Assembly: GCA_024398595.1 (NCBI GenBank)
Contig: JAKSIX010000006.1
Coordinates: 1 to 60,578 of the forward strand
Direction of reading: 5' to 3'
Source of the DNA: Bacteroidaceae bacterium
GTDB taxonomy: Bacteria; Bacteroidota; Bacteroidia; Bacteroidales; Bacteroidaceae
DNA: 60,578 bases
Below, piece after piece: positions 52,781-60,578 of this stretch. The position numbers and the translations under genes are program-made. Each line of letters opens with the position of its first letter. The stretch's first letter is position 1. The notes under the pieces are model-generated. The model searched no databases, was not told the origin of the DNA, and saw only the letters and a program-made list of their open reading frames with translations.

Positions 52781-53482
52781 TTACTCTCCGACTTTCTCTA
52801 CGAAGTCAAGGATGAATGACTCCATCTTGTTTGTAATTCCTTCCACCTTACTCACAAGGAAATTGTACGCAAACAGGGCAATGATACCCACTATCAGACC
52901 GCCGACAGTGGTAATCATAGCCTCGTATATGCCACCTGAGAGCAATGACACATCAATGTTGTTTCCCGCATTCGACATTTCCCAGAACGCCCTGACCATA
53001 CCTGTCACCGTACCGAGGAAACCGATCATCGGGGCTGCGCTGGCAATGGTTGACATAGCAGACAGACCTTTCTCCAGATTGGCAATCTCAATGTTCGCGG
53101 CATTTTCCATTCCGGCCTGTATCTCCTGCTTGGAATGTCCGACCAGAGACAGTCCCTTTTCCACTATACGGCTGATGGGAGAGGCCGATGCCTGACAGAA
53201 TATATTGGCGGATTTCAGCTCACCGCTCTTCACATAGTCACATATCCTGTCCATAAAATGCGGATCAATCTCCATTGTCTTCCTGAACTTGCCGAGTCTC
53301 TCGAAAAGTATGTAGAAACACAGTACCGAAAGAACGGCGAGAACTATCATTATCCACCCGCCCTTGACAGCCATATCAAGAAGATTCATTCTTGCGATGC
53401 TGTCTTCGGCAATATCAGTAACTGTCTGGCCCAATGCCATCGTATCGCCAAGGGTTCCGGCAATCGTAGCCTGTAAAATCAT
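52781..53482 (-). CDS. exbB: MotA/TolQ/ExbB proton channel
   Basis: The protein has 233 residues from ATG 53482, which overlaps the pdxJ stop as ATGA. ATG 53491 is also in frame. Three membrane helices are visible, the second near [12 protein letters not shown] and the third near [16 protein letters not shown]. The signature [13 protein letters not shown] matches ExbB/TolQ. The pentameric channel couples proton flow to ExbD and TonB. Confidence 0.93.
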   Translation of the reverse strand: MILQATIAGTLGDTMALGQTVTDIAEDSIARMNLLDMAVKGGWIMIVLAVLSVLCFYILFERLGKFRKTMEIDPHFMDRICDYVKSGELKSANIFCQASASPISRIVEKGLSLVGHSKQEIQAGMENAANIEIANLEKGLSAMSTIASAAPMIGFLGTVTGMVRAFWEMSNAGNNIDVSLLSGGIYEAMITTVGGLIVGIIALFAYNFLVSKVEGITNKMESFILDFVEKVGE

Positions 53483-54192
53483 TGTATGCATTTTCTGTAT
53501 TGCTTAATTGTTTCTTCCAACCCAAGATAAAGTGCGTCACATATCAGCGCATGGCCTATAGAAACCTCATCAATCCAGGGAATTCTCTCCTTCAGGAAAC
53601 GCAGATTCACAAGACTCAGGTCATGACCGGCGTTAAGCCCCAGTCCGCACTCGCGTGCAGCCTCCGCCGCAGTGACGAAAGGAGCCACAGCCTTCTCCGG
53701 ATCTGACGGATACGCGCTTGCGTACGGCTCGGTATATAACTCTACCCTGTCGGCTCCGGCCTTCGCCGCATACTCGACAAACCTCCTGTCGGCATCCACG
53801 AAAATTGAAGTGCGTATGCCTGCCGTCCTGAATGCACCGACCACATCGGTAAGGAAATCCAGTTTGGATATCGTATCCCAACCTGCATTGGATGTAATCT
53901 GCGCAGGTGAGTCCGGCACCAGTGTCACCTGAGTAGGTTTCACACTGAGTACCAGGTCTATGAAATCTCTGGAAGGATAGCCTTCTATGTTAAATTCCGT
54001 AGTAACGGCATTCTTCAGTAAAGGGACATCCGCACGACGGATATGACGCTCATCCGGACGCGGATGAACCGTTATTCCGTCAGCTCCGAAACGCTCACAA
54101 TCCATCGCGACCTTAATCACGTCCGGATTATTGCCACCACGCGCATTGCGTATGGTAGCCACCTTATTGATATTGACACTTAGCCTTGTCAT
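53479..54192 (-). CDS. pdxJ: Pyridoxine 5'-phosphate synthase
   Basis: PdxJ condenses 1-deoxy-xylulose-5-phosphate with amino-acetone phosphate to make PNP. The protein has 237 residues from ATG 54192 ([10 protein letters not shown]). The longer frame from 54345 reads through nadK. Motifs are [30 protein letters not shown] (His and Glu near residue 48), [15 protein letters not shown] near residue 190, and [10 protein letters not shown]. It is the first gene of the pdxJ-exbB-exbD-tonB operon and divergent from nadK, with nearly touching -7 elements. Confidence 0.95.
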   Translation of the reverse strand: MTRLSVNINKVATIRNARGGNNPDVIKVAMDCERFGADGITVHPRPDERHIRRADVPLLKNAVTTEFNIEGYPSRDFIDLVLSVKPTQVTLVPDSPAQITSNAGWDTISKLDFLTDVVGAFRTAGIRTSIFVDADRRFVEYAAKAGADRVELYTEPYASAYPSDPEKAVAPFVTAAEAARECGLGLNAGHDLSLVNLRFLKERIPWIDEVSIGHALICDALYLGLEETIKQYRKCIQ

Positions 54193-54204
54193 AGCACTCA
54201 AAAG

Positions 54205-54223
54205 CAAAAAATAATTATATTTG
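54205..54223. promoter_or_regulatory. Closely spaced divergent -7 elements of pdxJ and nadK
   Basis: On the plus strand TATATTTG (54216-54223) serves nadK, 51 bases before its ATG. On the minus strand TATTTTTTG (54213-54205), one base longer than consensus, could serve pdxJ, giving a leader of only about seven bases. The two elements are only two bases apart, so the two promoters probably compete for polymerase. Confidence 0.45.
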
Positions 54224-54274
54224 CACCAATGAGCAAAGATAATAAGAATCTCCTTGTAATCACAAAAAAACAAT

Positions 54275-55153
54275 ATGCGTTTCGCTATTTTCGGTAAACC
54301 CTTTTCTGACACGCATTCAGAGCTGACATACGCCATCTTCGACATATTGAAATCGTACGATGACTATATACTCTCCGATCAGGATTATTTCCACTTCCTG
54401 GAGGAGCAGCAGCCTGGACGCACGATATCCTGCGATGAGCTTATCCGGGATGACAGTTTCCAGGCAGATGTGGTCATAAGCATCGGAGGCGACGGCACCT
54501 TCCTCCGCACCGCTGCCCGCGTGGGAAGGAAGAAAATACCGATGATAGGTGTCAATACAGGACGCCTCGGTTTCCTTGCCGACATTACGGAAGATATGGC
54601 CAGACAGGTCATCGGGCTGATTCACAGCGGACTTTACACCCTCGAGAAACGGTCACTGCTGGAGTTGCGTATGAACGGCATACCGCACGATGTACCGCAC
54701 TTCGCACTCAATGACATCGCCATTCTGAAACACGACATATCATCGATGATAAACATACATACCGGCATCAACGGCCAGCAGCTCACCACATATATGGCAG
54801 ACGGTCTGGTCATAGCTACACCAACAGGCTCAACAGCCTACTCGCTGAGTGTCGGCGGCCCCATCATCACACCCGGAACCGATGTGATAGAGTTGACTCC
54901 AGTAGCATCGCACAGCCTTACAATGCGTCCTCTCATAATACAGAACAACCGCACCATAACAATCAACGTGGAGAGCCGCAGCCACAGTTTCCTTGTCTCA
55001 GTAGATGGCCACAGCTTCAGCTGCGCAGACGACACACCGCTTGAGATACGCCGTGCGCCCTTCCACACGAATGTCATCAAGCCTCAAGGCTCCGACTTCT
55101 TCCAGACCCTCCGCGAGAAGATGATGTGGGGTGCCGACACCCGCAGCTACTGA
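54275..55153 (+). CDS. nadK: NAD kinase
   Basis: The enzyme phosphorylates NAD to NADP. The protein has 292 residues. [14 protein letters not shown] near residue 70 is the nucleotide motif, followed by [12 protein letters not shown], the NDIAILK segment and [13 protein letters not shown] near residue 188. It is divergently transcribed from the pdxJ operon. Confidence 0.96.
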   Translation: MRFAIFGKPFSDTHSELTYAIFDILKSYDDYILSDQDYFHFLEEQQPGRTISCDELIRDDSFQADVVISIGGDGTFLRTAARVGRKKIPMIGVNTGRLGFLADITEDMARQVIGLIHSGLYTLEKRSLLELRMNGIPHDVPHFALNDIAILKHDISSMINIHTGINGQQLTTYMADGLVIATPTGSTAYSLSVGGPIITPGTDVIELTPVASHSLTMRPLIIQNNRTITINVESRSHSFLVSVDGHSFSCADDTPLEIRRAPFHTNVIKPQGSDFFQTLREKMMWGADTRSY

Positions 55154-55183
55154 TAATGAATTGAAACCATAATAATACAGACT

Positions 55184-56545
55184 ATGAATATCGTCAGAAA
55201 GATTCAATATGCGCTGCTGATTGCGGCCATACCTGCATTTGCAAATGCACAGTTTTTTATGATGGGAGGCGGAAACCGCGCCAACCAGGACAGCCTGCGA
55301 CAGATTGCAGCTGCAGACTACCGGAATATGCTGGACCAGCTTGGCATACAGGCTCCGCGCGAAGGCAGACAGCCGAACAGCAAGGACGAGTCGAAACACC
55401 CGAACTACGATGAGCTGACAGCCAATCCCTATCCGTTCTATCCTGAGGCTCTGGTAACCAACAGCGGCAAAAAGGTGAAGAATGCCTCTATGTGGTACAA
55501 GCAGCGCCGGCCGGAGATAGTACAGATGTTCGAGGACGAGGTCTATGGGCATATTCCGGAGAATGTGCCGTCAGTCACCTGGACTGTCACAAACGAGGAA
55601 AAGAAAGACTTCAAGGGCACGCCGGTAGTGGTGCGTACTCTCCGTGGAACAGCCGACAACTCATCTTATCCAGCCATAAAGGTTGAGATTCAGGCCAACA
55701 TAGTCTATCCGGAAAATGCGAAAAATGTTCCTGTAGTGATTGAGTTCGGTTTTGTTCAGGCAGATCCCACCCAGACACGCGGCAACCAGGCATCCTGGCA
55801 ACAGATGGTCATTGAGCGCGGATGGGCGGCGGCAAGCATCAACCCGTCATCGATACAGGCAGATGCAGGCTCCGGTCTTACCAACGGCATTATAGGCCTT
55901 TGCAATAAGGGCGGCTACCGCAAACCCACCGACTGGGGTTCACTCCGTGCCTGGGGATGGGGAGCATCACGTCTGATTGACTACATAGAGGGATGCAGTG
56001 AATTCGATGCCACCAAGACCGCCATCGAGGGTGTGTCACGCTACGGCAAGGCAGCGCTCGTTGCTATGGCATTCGAAGAGAGGATTGCCGCAGGATTCAT
56101 CGCCTCATCGGGCAAATCCGGTGCGGCAGGATGGCGTCGCGACTGCGGTGAGAGCATCGGCAACATAGTATCGAACGAGGAATACCACTGGGTGGCAGGC
56201 AATCTCATCAAATACGGTGCAGAACCATTGTGTGAGAACGACATACCTGTCGATCAGCACGAACTGATAGCACTCTGCGCCCCACGTGCCTGCTTCATCT
56301 CCACAGGCAGCTGGGCCGGTGACAAATGGCAGGACGTAGTAGGTTCGTTCATCTCCGCCTCGAAAGCTTCGGAAGTATATGAGCTGTTAGGTGAGAAGGG
56401 ACTTGGCACAGAACTCTTTCCCGGTATGGATGCCGGGCTGATGGAGGGAAGGCTTGCATACCGTCAGCATCATGGCGGTCACGAAGCCGGCCCGAACTGG
56501 CCGATATTCCTCGACTGGTTCGACAGGATGGTAGTCAATGACTGA
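55184..56545 (+). CDS. CE15-type glucuronoyl esterase
   Basis: The enzyme cleaves ester bonds between 4-O-methyl-glucuronic acid of xylan and lignin alcohols. The protein has 453 residues. A signal peptide ends in NAQF near residue 23. The nucleophile Ser lies in GVSRYGK near residue 284 (the canonical GCSRxGK with Val for Cys). SGKSGAAGWRR follows (oxyanion Arg), and the catalytic His lies in HHGGHE near the C-terminus. It is exported, so probably periplasmic or outer-surface. It is convergent with GH43 (11-base overlap of stops), a pairing consistent with glucuronoxylan use. Confidence 0.85.
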   Translation: MNIVRKIQYALLIAAIPAFANAQFFMMGGGNRANQDSLRQIAAADYRNMLDQLGIQAPREGRQPNSKDESKHPNYDELTANPYPFYPEALVTNSGKKVKNASMWYKQRRPEIVQMFEDEVYGHIPENVPSVTWTVTNEEKKDFKGTPVVVRTLRGTADNSSYPAIKVEIQANIVYPENAKNVPVVIEFGFVQADPTQTRGNQASWQQMVIERGWAAASINPSSIQADAGSGLTNGIIGLCNKGGYRKPTDWGSLRAWGWGASRLIDYIEGCSEFDATKTAIEGVSRYGKAALVAMAFEERIAAGFIASSGKSGAAGWRRDCGESIGNIVSNEEYHWVAGNLIKYGAEPLCENDIPVDQHELIALCAPRACFISTGSWAGDKWQDVVGSFISASKASEVYELLGEKGLGTELFPGMDAGLMEGRLAYRQHHGGHEAGPNWPIFLDWFDRMVVND

Positions 56546-57935
56546 CCGTGGAATAACGGAAACGTCGGAAGGCGCAGGGGAAGGTGTCCGCCGAAATCAG
56601 TCCTATGCGGAGTGCGTAGAAGCCTGCGTAGTTGTTGTGATGCATTCCTGACACATCAATATCAGAGCCAAGTACCACCCACTTGAAGCTGAACGCCTTA
56701 CGCACAGCTATCTCCACCTTGTTCTCCCTGTTGGTGATTCTCAGACTGAAACGCTTGCCGAATATGTTCCCGGACTCTATGGATTTACCGGAACCCACGT
56801 ACGTGGTAATGTTCACCGTATCTGCAACAAGCCCCACGAAGGCTTTCTCATCGTAGAAAAGCAGCATTCCTGCGGCACCCTTCCTGATATTGACCCTGAC
56901 TTTGGCACAGTACGACTTGTCCTGAGCCGTAGCAAGCCACAGGTTCATATCCTTGTTCAGAGAAGAACGGCGTGAGAGCTTCCAGTTCGCCCACTGCCAA
57001 CCGTACTTGCCGCCACGGAAATTGTCCGACAGGTCCATATCGCAGAAAAGCGGTCTCATATCGGAAGAGTCAGCCGATTTGTACCAGCCGTCCTCTGTCC
57101 ATTCGATAGGCTCGATAATGGATACACGTCCGAGTGTATGGAAGCCGTTAGGATATGCGTGATACACGATATACCACCTGCCGTCGGGACCCTCAAACGG
57201 AGTACCATGTCCCTTTGACCACCACGGCTCATCGGCGCTGTAGGTATGTACTATCGGATTGTACGGAGAATTCTCCCAAGGGCCGAATATGCTCTTGCTG
57301 CGTGCCGACACCACCATATGACTGGTGGCAGGACCTGCCGTACCGCCCTCAGCTGTGGTGAGATAATAGTAATCACCGTGCTTCATCAGCTTCGGAGCCT
57401 CCAGCCAGAAGCCCTCGGTCTCCCATTCTGCCGGGAACTGCCAGCCGAGATAGGCTGTATCAGGCTCTGACACTACTGAAAGACCGTCATCAGCAAGCTG
57501 TGCCATAACCAGAGGCGCATTGCCGTTTGACAGGAACAGGTAGCGCTTTCCATCCTCCCCTACCACGTGGCCGGGGTCAATGCCGCCCACCTTCAAGTCT
57601 ATCGGCTTACTCCACGGGCCCATAATATTGTCAGCATATATCACATAGTTGGTATTTCCGGCAGGATAATAGATGTAGTACCGCCCGTCATACTTGATCA
57701 GATCGGGTGCATAACCTGAGCCTTCAAATTCCGGACAGGCACGTACTATAGGCTTCCAGTCCGTCAGATTGGTGGAGTGCCATATCAGAAACCCCGGATG
57801 ATACACGAACGGCGAATGGGTCATATAATAGTCATCACCGTCTTTCAATATGGTCGGATCCGGATAATCCTGTGCGAAGACAGATACACCTGCAGTCAGA
57901 AGCAGGAAGAGCAGCATAATCTTTTTCATTGTCAT
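56535..57935 (-). CDS. Glycoside hydrolase family 43 protein
   Basis: The protein has 466 residues (ATG 57929 is an alternative start) with a signal peptide ending AQD. It is a five-bladed propeller: the catalytic-base Asp lies in DYPDPTI right after the signal, the pKa-modulating Asp probably in VGGIDPGH, and the acid Glu in WLEAPKLM near residue 185. A C-terminal jelly-roll-like domain (residues about 310-460) could bind carbohydrate. GH43 enzymes are arabinofuranosidases or xylosidases. ROK kinase follows 20 bases downstream. Confidence 0.88.
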   Translation of the reverse strand: MTMKKIMLLFLLLTAGVSVFAQDYPDPTILKDGDDYYMTHSPFVYHPGFLIWHSTNLTDWKPIVRACPEFEGSGYAPDLIKYDGRYYIYYPAGNTNYVIYADNIMGPWSKPIDLKVGGIDPGHVVGEDGKRYLFLSNGNAPLVMAQLADDGLSVVSEPDTAYLGWQFPAEWETEGFWLEAPKLMKHGDYYYLTTAEGGTAGPATSHMVVSARSKSIFGPWENSPYNPIVHTYSADEPWWSKGHGTPFEGPDGRWYIVYHAYPNGFHTLGRVSIIEPIEWTEDGWYKSADSSDMRPLFCDMDLSDNFRGGKYGWQWANWKLSRRSSLNKDMNLWLATAQDKSYCAKVRVNIRKGAAGMLLFYDEKAFVGLVADTVNITTYVGSGKSIESGNIFGKRFSLRITNRENKVEIAVRKAFSFKWVVLGSDIDVSGMHHNNYAGFYALRIGLISADTFPCAFRRFRYSTVSH

Positions 57936-57954
57936 ATAAAGTTCTGATTAATTC

Positions 57955-58905
57955 TTACCATGCGAGTGCCGATGCACCGAGTATCGCGGCATCAGACTCT
58001 TTCAGAGAGGAGAACAACACCTTAACCTTGTCCTTCCATACCGGCATCACATATCGGTTGAGAGACTTGACGACAGGTTCGTAAATGAATTCCCGCGCAC
58101 GGGCCAGACCTCCGAACAGCACGATGGCCTCGGGAGCGCTGAACGCCACGAAACCAGCCAAGGCACGTCCCATTACTGTACCGGTATATTTGAATATGTC
58201 AATGGCAAGCCTGTCACCCTGACGGGCGGCCTCATATACATCCTTTGATGTGACGTCCTTGACATCGCGAAGCAATGACGGTGCCACGCTGGCAGCAAGA
58301 CGCTCACGTGCTGTCCGCGCCACGCCTGTGGCAGAGCAGTAAGTCTCCAGACATCCGTGCTGACCGCATCCGCACAACCGTCCGCCGTGATGCACCACAT
58401 TGACGTGACCGAGCTCTCCGGCAAATCCGTCGTGCCCATATACCACATTACCGTCAATGACTATTCCGCTGCCTACACCTGTGCCGAGAGTTATCATTAT
58501 GAAATCACGCATTCCCCGTGCCACACCGTATGTCATCTCTCCCACCGCAGCGGCATTCGCATCGTTCGTAAGCGTTACAGGCAATCCGCCAAGTCCCGCC
58601 GACAATTCACCGGCAATAGGTACAGTCTGTCCGGCAGCCCACGCGAGATTAGGCGCATTCAATATCTGCCCAGTGTAATAATTTCCGTTAGGCGCACCCA
58701 CTCCTATGCCGCATACCTTACCACTCACGCCAGCATCAGCGATGCATTTTTTCACTGCATCGGCAAGAGCTGATATGAACGCATTTGAATCCGTTCCATA
58801 GGTATCCGAGCGGATAACTGTCCCGTTCAGGACATTACCATCCCTGTCAACGACACCCAACTTCGATGTCTGACCGCCTATGTCAATACCTACCGCAAAA
58901 TCCAT
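57955..58905 (-). CDS. ROK-family sugar kinase (glucokinase-like)
   Basis: The protein has 316 residues from ATG 58905 (MDFAVGIDIGGQ). The upstream part of the frame overlaps the previous gene's 3' end. The ATP-binding DIGGQTSKLG lies at the N-terminus, the phosphate loop ITLGTGVGSGIV near residue 140, and the zinc-binding CGCGQHGCLE near residue 183. It phosphorylates glucose or a related hexose. No DNA-binding domain, so not a regulator. It may phosphorylate sugars released by the neighbouring GH43. Confidence 0.92.
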   Translation of the reverse strand: MDFAVGIDIGGQTSKLGVVDRDGNVLNGTVIRSDTYGTDSNAFISALADAVKKCIADAGVSGKVCGIGVGAPNGNYYTGQILNAPNLAWAAGQTVPIAGELSAGLGGLPVTLTNDANAAAVGEMTYGVARGMRDFIMITLGTGVGSGIVIDGNVVYGHDGFAGELGHVNVVHHGGRLCGCGQHGCLETYCSATGVARTARERLAASVAPSLLRDVKDVTSKDVYEAARQGDRLAIDIFKYTGTVMGRALAGFVAFSAPEAIVLFGGLARAREFIYEPVVKSLNRYVMPVWKDKVKVLFSSLKESDAAILGASALAW

Positions 58906-58916
58906 CGTCAGAAAAG

Positions 58917-59567
58917 TCAGAACTCGCTTCTTTTGGTACTGACAATACAATCAGCCAGACAGGTTTTCATCTCATCAAGCATACCGGAAATCTTAGATGG
59001 ATCGGATATATCCAATTCGTGATCCTCAAACTCTATCCTAAGTTTTATCACGCCTTTGTCAATAATATCATTGAGCTGATTCAAGGATATAAGATACAGG
59101 GCGTACGACTTGCTTATCTTTTCCTCAGATACATACGGCACAAAACGTGACACCTCGTATGGCGTGACATACATACGGTGACCTAACGGTCCATATGAAT
59201 ACGCATATCCATAATCCTCAACGAATTCAGTGCCTCTATGGACAACGGTCTCCTCCTCAAACTCCTTGTCATAGACATTCTCCAGATCAATGACAGACTG
59301 GTCTTTCAGCCTGATACGCATCTTATCCCCTTTCAGGAACACACCGTGATCAGTACGTCCATCGTATGTGACAAGAATCGCCATAATTGAGTCATTCTCT
59401 CCGTATTTTACACCAAGAGCAAAGTTTGTATCCTTCGCTACCCGCTTGTCCGATGTCAGTACAATCCTGTCACCGTCATCTGCTCTGGTGTTCATCGCAA
59501 TCTTCAATGAGCCGCACCCTGCCATGCAGATACAGAGCGCAGCTGTAACCAATACTTTATGATTCAT
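58917..59567 (-). CDS. Lipoprotein of unknown function
   Basis: The protein has 216 residues. Signal peptide ends at Cys18 (CMAGC), followed by GSLKIAMNTR. The rest is mostly beta, then helical after residue 155 with a charged C-terminus (CLADCIVSTKRSEF). No family motif was recognised. It is followed by the ROK gene 11 bases downstream and may share its operon. A TAnnTTTG element (TATATTTG, minus 59597-59590) lies 23 bases upstream of its ATG. Confidence 0.7.
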   Translation of the reverse strand: MNHKVLVTAALCICMAGCGSLKIAMNTRADDGDRIVLTSDKRVAKDTNFALGVKYGENDSIMAILVTYDGRTDHGVFLKGDKMRIRLKDQSVIDLENVYDKEFEEETVVHRGTEFVEDYGYAYSYGPLGHRMYVTPYEVSRFVPYVSEEKISKSYALYLISLNQLNDIIDKGVIKLRIEFEDHELDISDPSKISGMLDEMKTCLADCIVSTKRSEF

Positions 59568-59589
59568 ATCTTTAATTTTTCCTACTGCA

Positions 59590-59597
59590 CAAATATA
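59590..59597 (-). promoter_or_regulatory. -7 element of the lipoprotein-ROK-GH43 group
   Basis: TATATTTG on the minus strand, a full TAnnTTTG match 23 bases upstream of ATG 59567. Confidence 0.5.
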
Positions 59598-59634
59598 GCA
59601 ATCATTCGGGGATTCTTATAGGAATAAACAAAAT

Positions 59635-59661
59635 AATCCGGCCGGCAGAGCCGGCCGGATT
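59635..59661 (-). terminator. Terminator of the rubrerythrin gene
   Basis: The 12 bp perfect GC-rich stem is AATCCGGCCGGC (59635-59646) with GCCGGCCGGATT (59650-59661) and a three-base loop AGA. On the minus strand it is followed by ATTTTGTTT, and on the plus strand by ACCATTTTTT, so it can work both ways. Confidence 0.85.
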
Positions 59662-59683
59662 ACCATTTTTTCAAGTGAGTCAA

Positions 59684-60223
59684 TCAAAAGTTGTCAGCGT
59701 GAATCTCAAAGTAGCTCTGCGGATGTGCGCAGGTCGGACAAACCTCAGGTGCAGACTCTCCTACGACAATGTGGCCGCAGTTACGGCACTCCCATACCTT
59801 GACTGATGACTTCTTGAACACCTCTGCTGTTTCAACATTCTTCAGAAGAGCGCGGTAACGCTCCTCATGACGCTTCTCAATAGCAGCCACCAGACGGAAA
59901 CGGCAGGCCAGTTCCTGAAAACCTTCCTTCTCAGCAGTCTTGGCAAAGTCCTCGTACATATCGGTCCACTCAAAGTTCTCACCTGCGGCTGCGGCTGCAA
60001 GATTCTCGGCTGTGCTGCCAATTCCGTCCAATTCCTTGAACCAAAGCTTAGCGTGCTCCTTCTCATTGTCAGCAGTCTTAAGGAAAAGTTCCGCTATCTG
60101 CTCATAGCCTTCCTTCTTTGCCTTCGATGCAAAATAGGTGTACTTGTTACGTGCCTGTGACTCACCGGCGAAAGCCGCTTCCAGATTTTTCTCGGTCTGG
60201 GTACCTGCATACTTGCTTGCCAT
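59684..60223 (-). CDS. Rubrerythrin
   Basis: This peroxide-scavenging di-iron protein of anaerobes has 179 residues. The ferritin-like four-helix domain has [15 protein letters not shown] with metal-binding Glu (about residue 19), [10 protein letters not shown] near residue 53, [11 protein letters not shown] near residue 115 and a C-terminal rubredoxin domain with CRNCG (about 146) and CPTCA (about 163). It reduces H2O2 with electrons from rubredoxin. The upstream sequence is the 165 bp repeat, which may contain or displace its promoter. Confidence 0.95.
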   Translation of the reverse strand: MASKYAGTQTEKNLEAAFAGESQARNKYTYFASKAKKEGYEQIAELFLKTADNEKEHAKLWFKELDGIGSTAENLAAAAAGENFEWTDMYEDFAKTAEKEGFQELACRFRLVAAIEKRHEERYRALLKNVETAEVFKKSSVKVWECRNCGHIVVGESAPEVCPTCAHPQSYFEIHADNF

Positions 60224-60251
60224 AATTCTATGTTTTTTTCGTTTACTGTTT

Positions 60252-60416
60252 AGAATCTGTTTTGAAATGTTCCAATTAATCTTTTATAAAGTCTTTCCGG
60301 CTGAAAATCCGTTTCTTTTCAGTCATGAGGGGACCCCACCACTCCTTCAAACAAGTGGATTTCCATCTCGAAAATCCGTTATGAAATTTTTATTCGGACA
60401 AATTTAAACAACTTCT
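60252..60416. repeat. 165 bp inverted-repeat element, copy 2 (MITE-like)
   Basis: It has the same length as copy 1 at 28813-28977. The left end AGAATCTGTTTTGAAATGT is intact, but the right end reads ACAAATTTAAACAACTTCT, the AGAAGTTGTTTAAATTTGT variant, so the ends no longer pair perfectly. The first 77 bases are identical to copy 1. It is directly followed by another partial end (AGAATCTGTTTAG, 60419-60431), possibly nested insertion. It sits between rubrerythrin and the gene at 60531. Confidence 0.85.
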
Positions 60417-60530
60417 TAGAATCTGTTTAGCAAATTGAAGCCAATTTCTTTCTCCTTGAAGGGTTTTTTGTATTTTTACCGGCAAACGTCGGCTAACGGT
60501 TAGCCAATGGCGCATTTGTGACGGATAAAA

Positions 60531-60578
60531 ATGAGCAGATTCAGATACCCGGTAGATACTGACCAGTTCCAGGAAATA
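60531..60578 (+). CDS. Truncated start of an unidentified gene (possibly AAA-ATPase-like/DUF1703 family)
   Basis: Only 16 codons are present before the window ends: MSRFRYPVDTDQFQEI. The wording resembles the N-terminus of Bacteroidetes AAA-ATPase_like (PD-(D/E)XK-type) proteins, which often begin with a similar sequence before a YVDKT motif, but this is too short to be certain. I see no strong promoter between the repeat and this ATG. Confidence 0.35.
   Translation, partial: MSRFRYPVDTDQFQEI

Noticed and set aside
1-60578. CRISPR array, prophage or complete IS
   Set aside because: No regularly spaced direct repeats, no phage structural genes and no transposase were seen. The only mobile-like items are the short inverted-repeat elements.

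Overview
This is a 60.6 kb stretch of a Bacteroidales chromosome. I infer the order from several signs: promoters of the TAnnTTTG type instead of an ordinary -10 box, Bacteroidetes-specific families (NVEALA, BF3164-type propeller lipoprotein, DUF3098, BT_3928 family, fused SpmA-SpmB), and lipoproteins with acidic residues after the lipobox cysteine. A family such as Muribaculaceae would fit, but I cannot prove it from sequence alone. The content is mostly core housekeeping genes in compact operons, many with ATGA overlaps. There is no prophage, CRISPR array, rRNA operon or complete insertion sequence.

Layout. 1-1.8 kb: the end of a CAU-anticodon tRNA and an NVEALA / beta-propeller lipoprotein pair. 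2-3.7 kb (+): ribF and a CPBP protease. 3.7-7.4 kb (-): topA-aroK-argB. 7.4-14 kb (-): a small membrane protein, fused SpmAB, ybeY, a 999-residue TPR protein and a plugless outer-membrane barrel. 14-14.3 kb: a threonine-codon-rich leader with a hairpin but no downstream gene. 14.3-19 kb (-): the arginine operon argR-GNAT-argG-pspC-argC-argD with an ARG-box candidate at argR. 19.1-25.6 kb (+): methyltransferase-ftsX-DUF3098-uppP-truB-queA-folK-lipase. 25.6-28.7 kb (-): a coiled-coil membrane protein, rfbA and galE. 28.8-31.8 kb: a 165 bp inverted-repeat element, a BASS-type transporter, a nucleosidase-like lipoprotein, a low-molecular-weight tyrosine phosphatase and a solitary BlaI repressor. 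31.9-38.9 kb: ruvB and a giant alpha-2-macroglobulin-like protein. 39-43.7 kb (-): AraC-HTH, alkD-like, fur, purA, zinc metallopeptidase, hisS. 43.9-48.8 kb: dnaG (+), then DUF1599-doxX-tpiA-SPOR (-). 48.9-54.2 kb (-): pdxJ-exbB-exbD-tonB-DJ-1-recG, divergent from nadK. 55-60.2 kb: a CE15 glucuronoyl esterase, GH43 glycosidase, ROK kinase, lipoprotein and rubrerythrin, then a second 165 bp repeat and the first codons of another gene.

How the genes work together. Arginine synthesis is split between the ArgR operon and argB behind topA. Envelope energy transduction (ExbB-ExbD-TonB), the outer-membrane barrel with its TPR partner, the macroglobulin-like protein and several lipoproteins reflect the outer-membrane-rich lifestyle of gut Bacteroidales. 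CE15 and GH43 point to plant glucuronoxylan as a nutrient.

Most unusual items: (i) a family of short inverted-repeat elements sitting in promoters and 5' leaders, two of them 165 bp long with a perfectly conserved first half; (ii) the orphan Thr-rich attenuator-like leader; (iii) a promoter flanked by two related dyads that reads antisense into the phosphatase gene beside an orphan BlaI; (iv) a lipoprotein with a nucleoside-phosphorylase-like core; (v) a macroglobulin-like protein carrying a SusC-plug-like motif and lacking the thioester.
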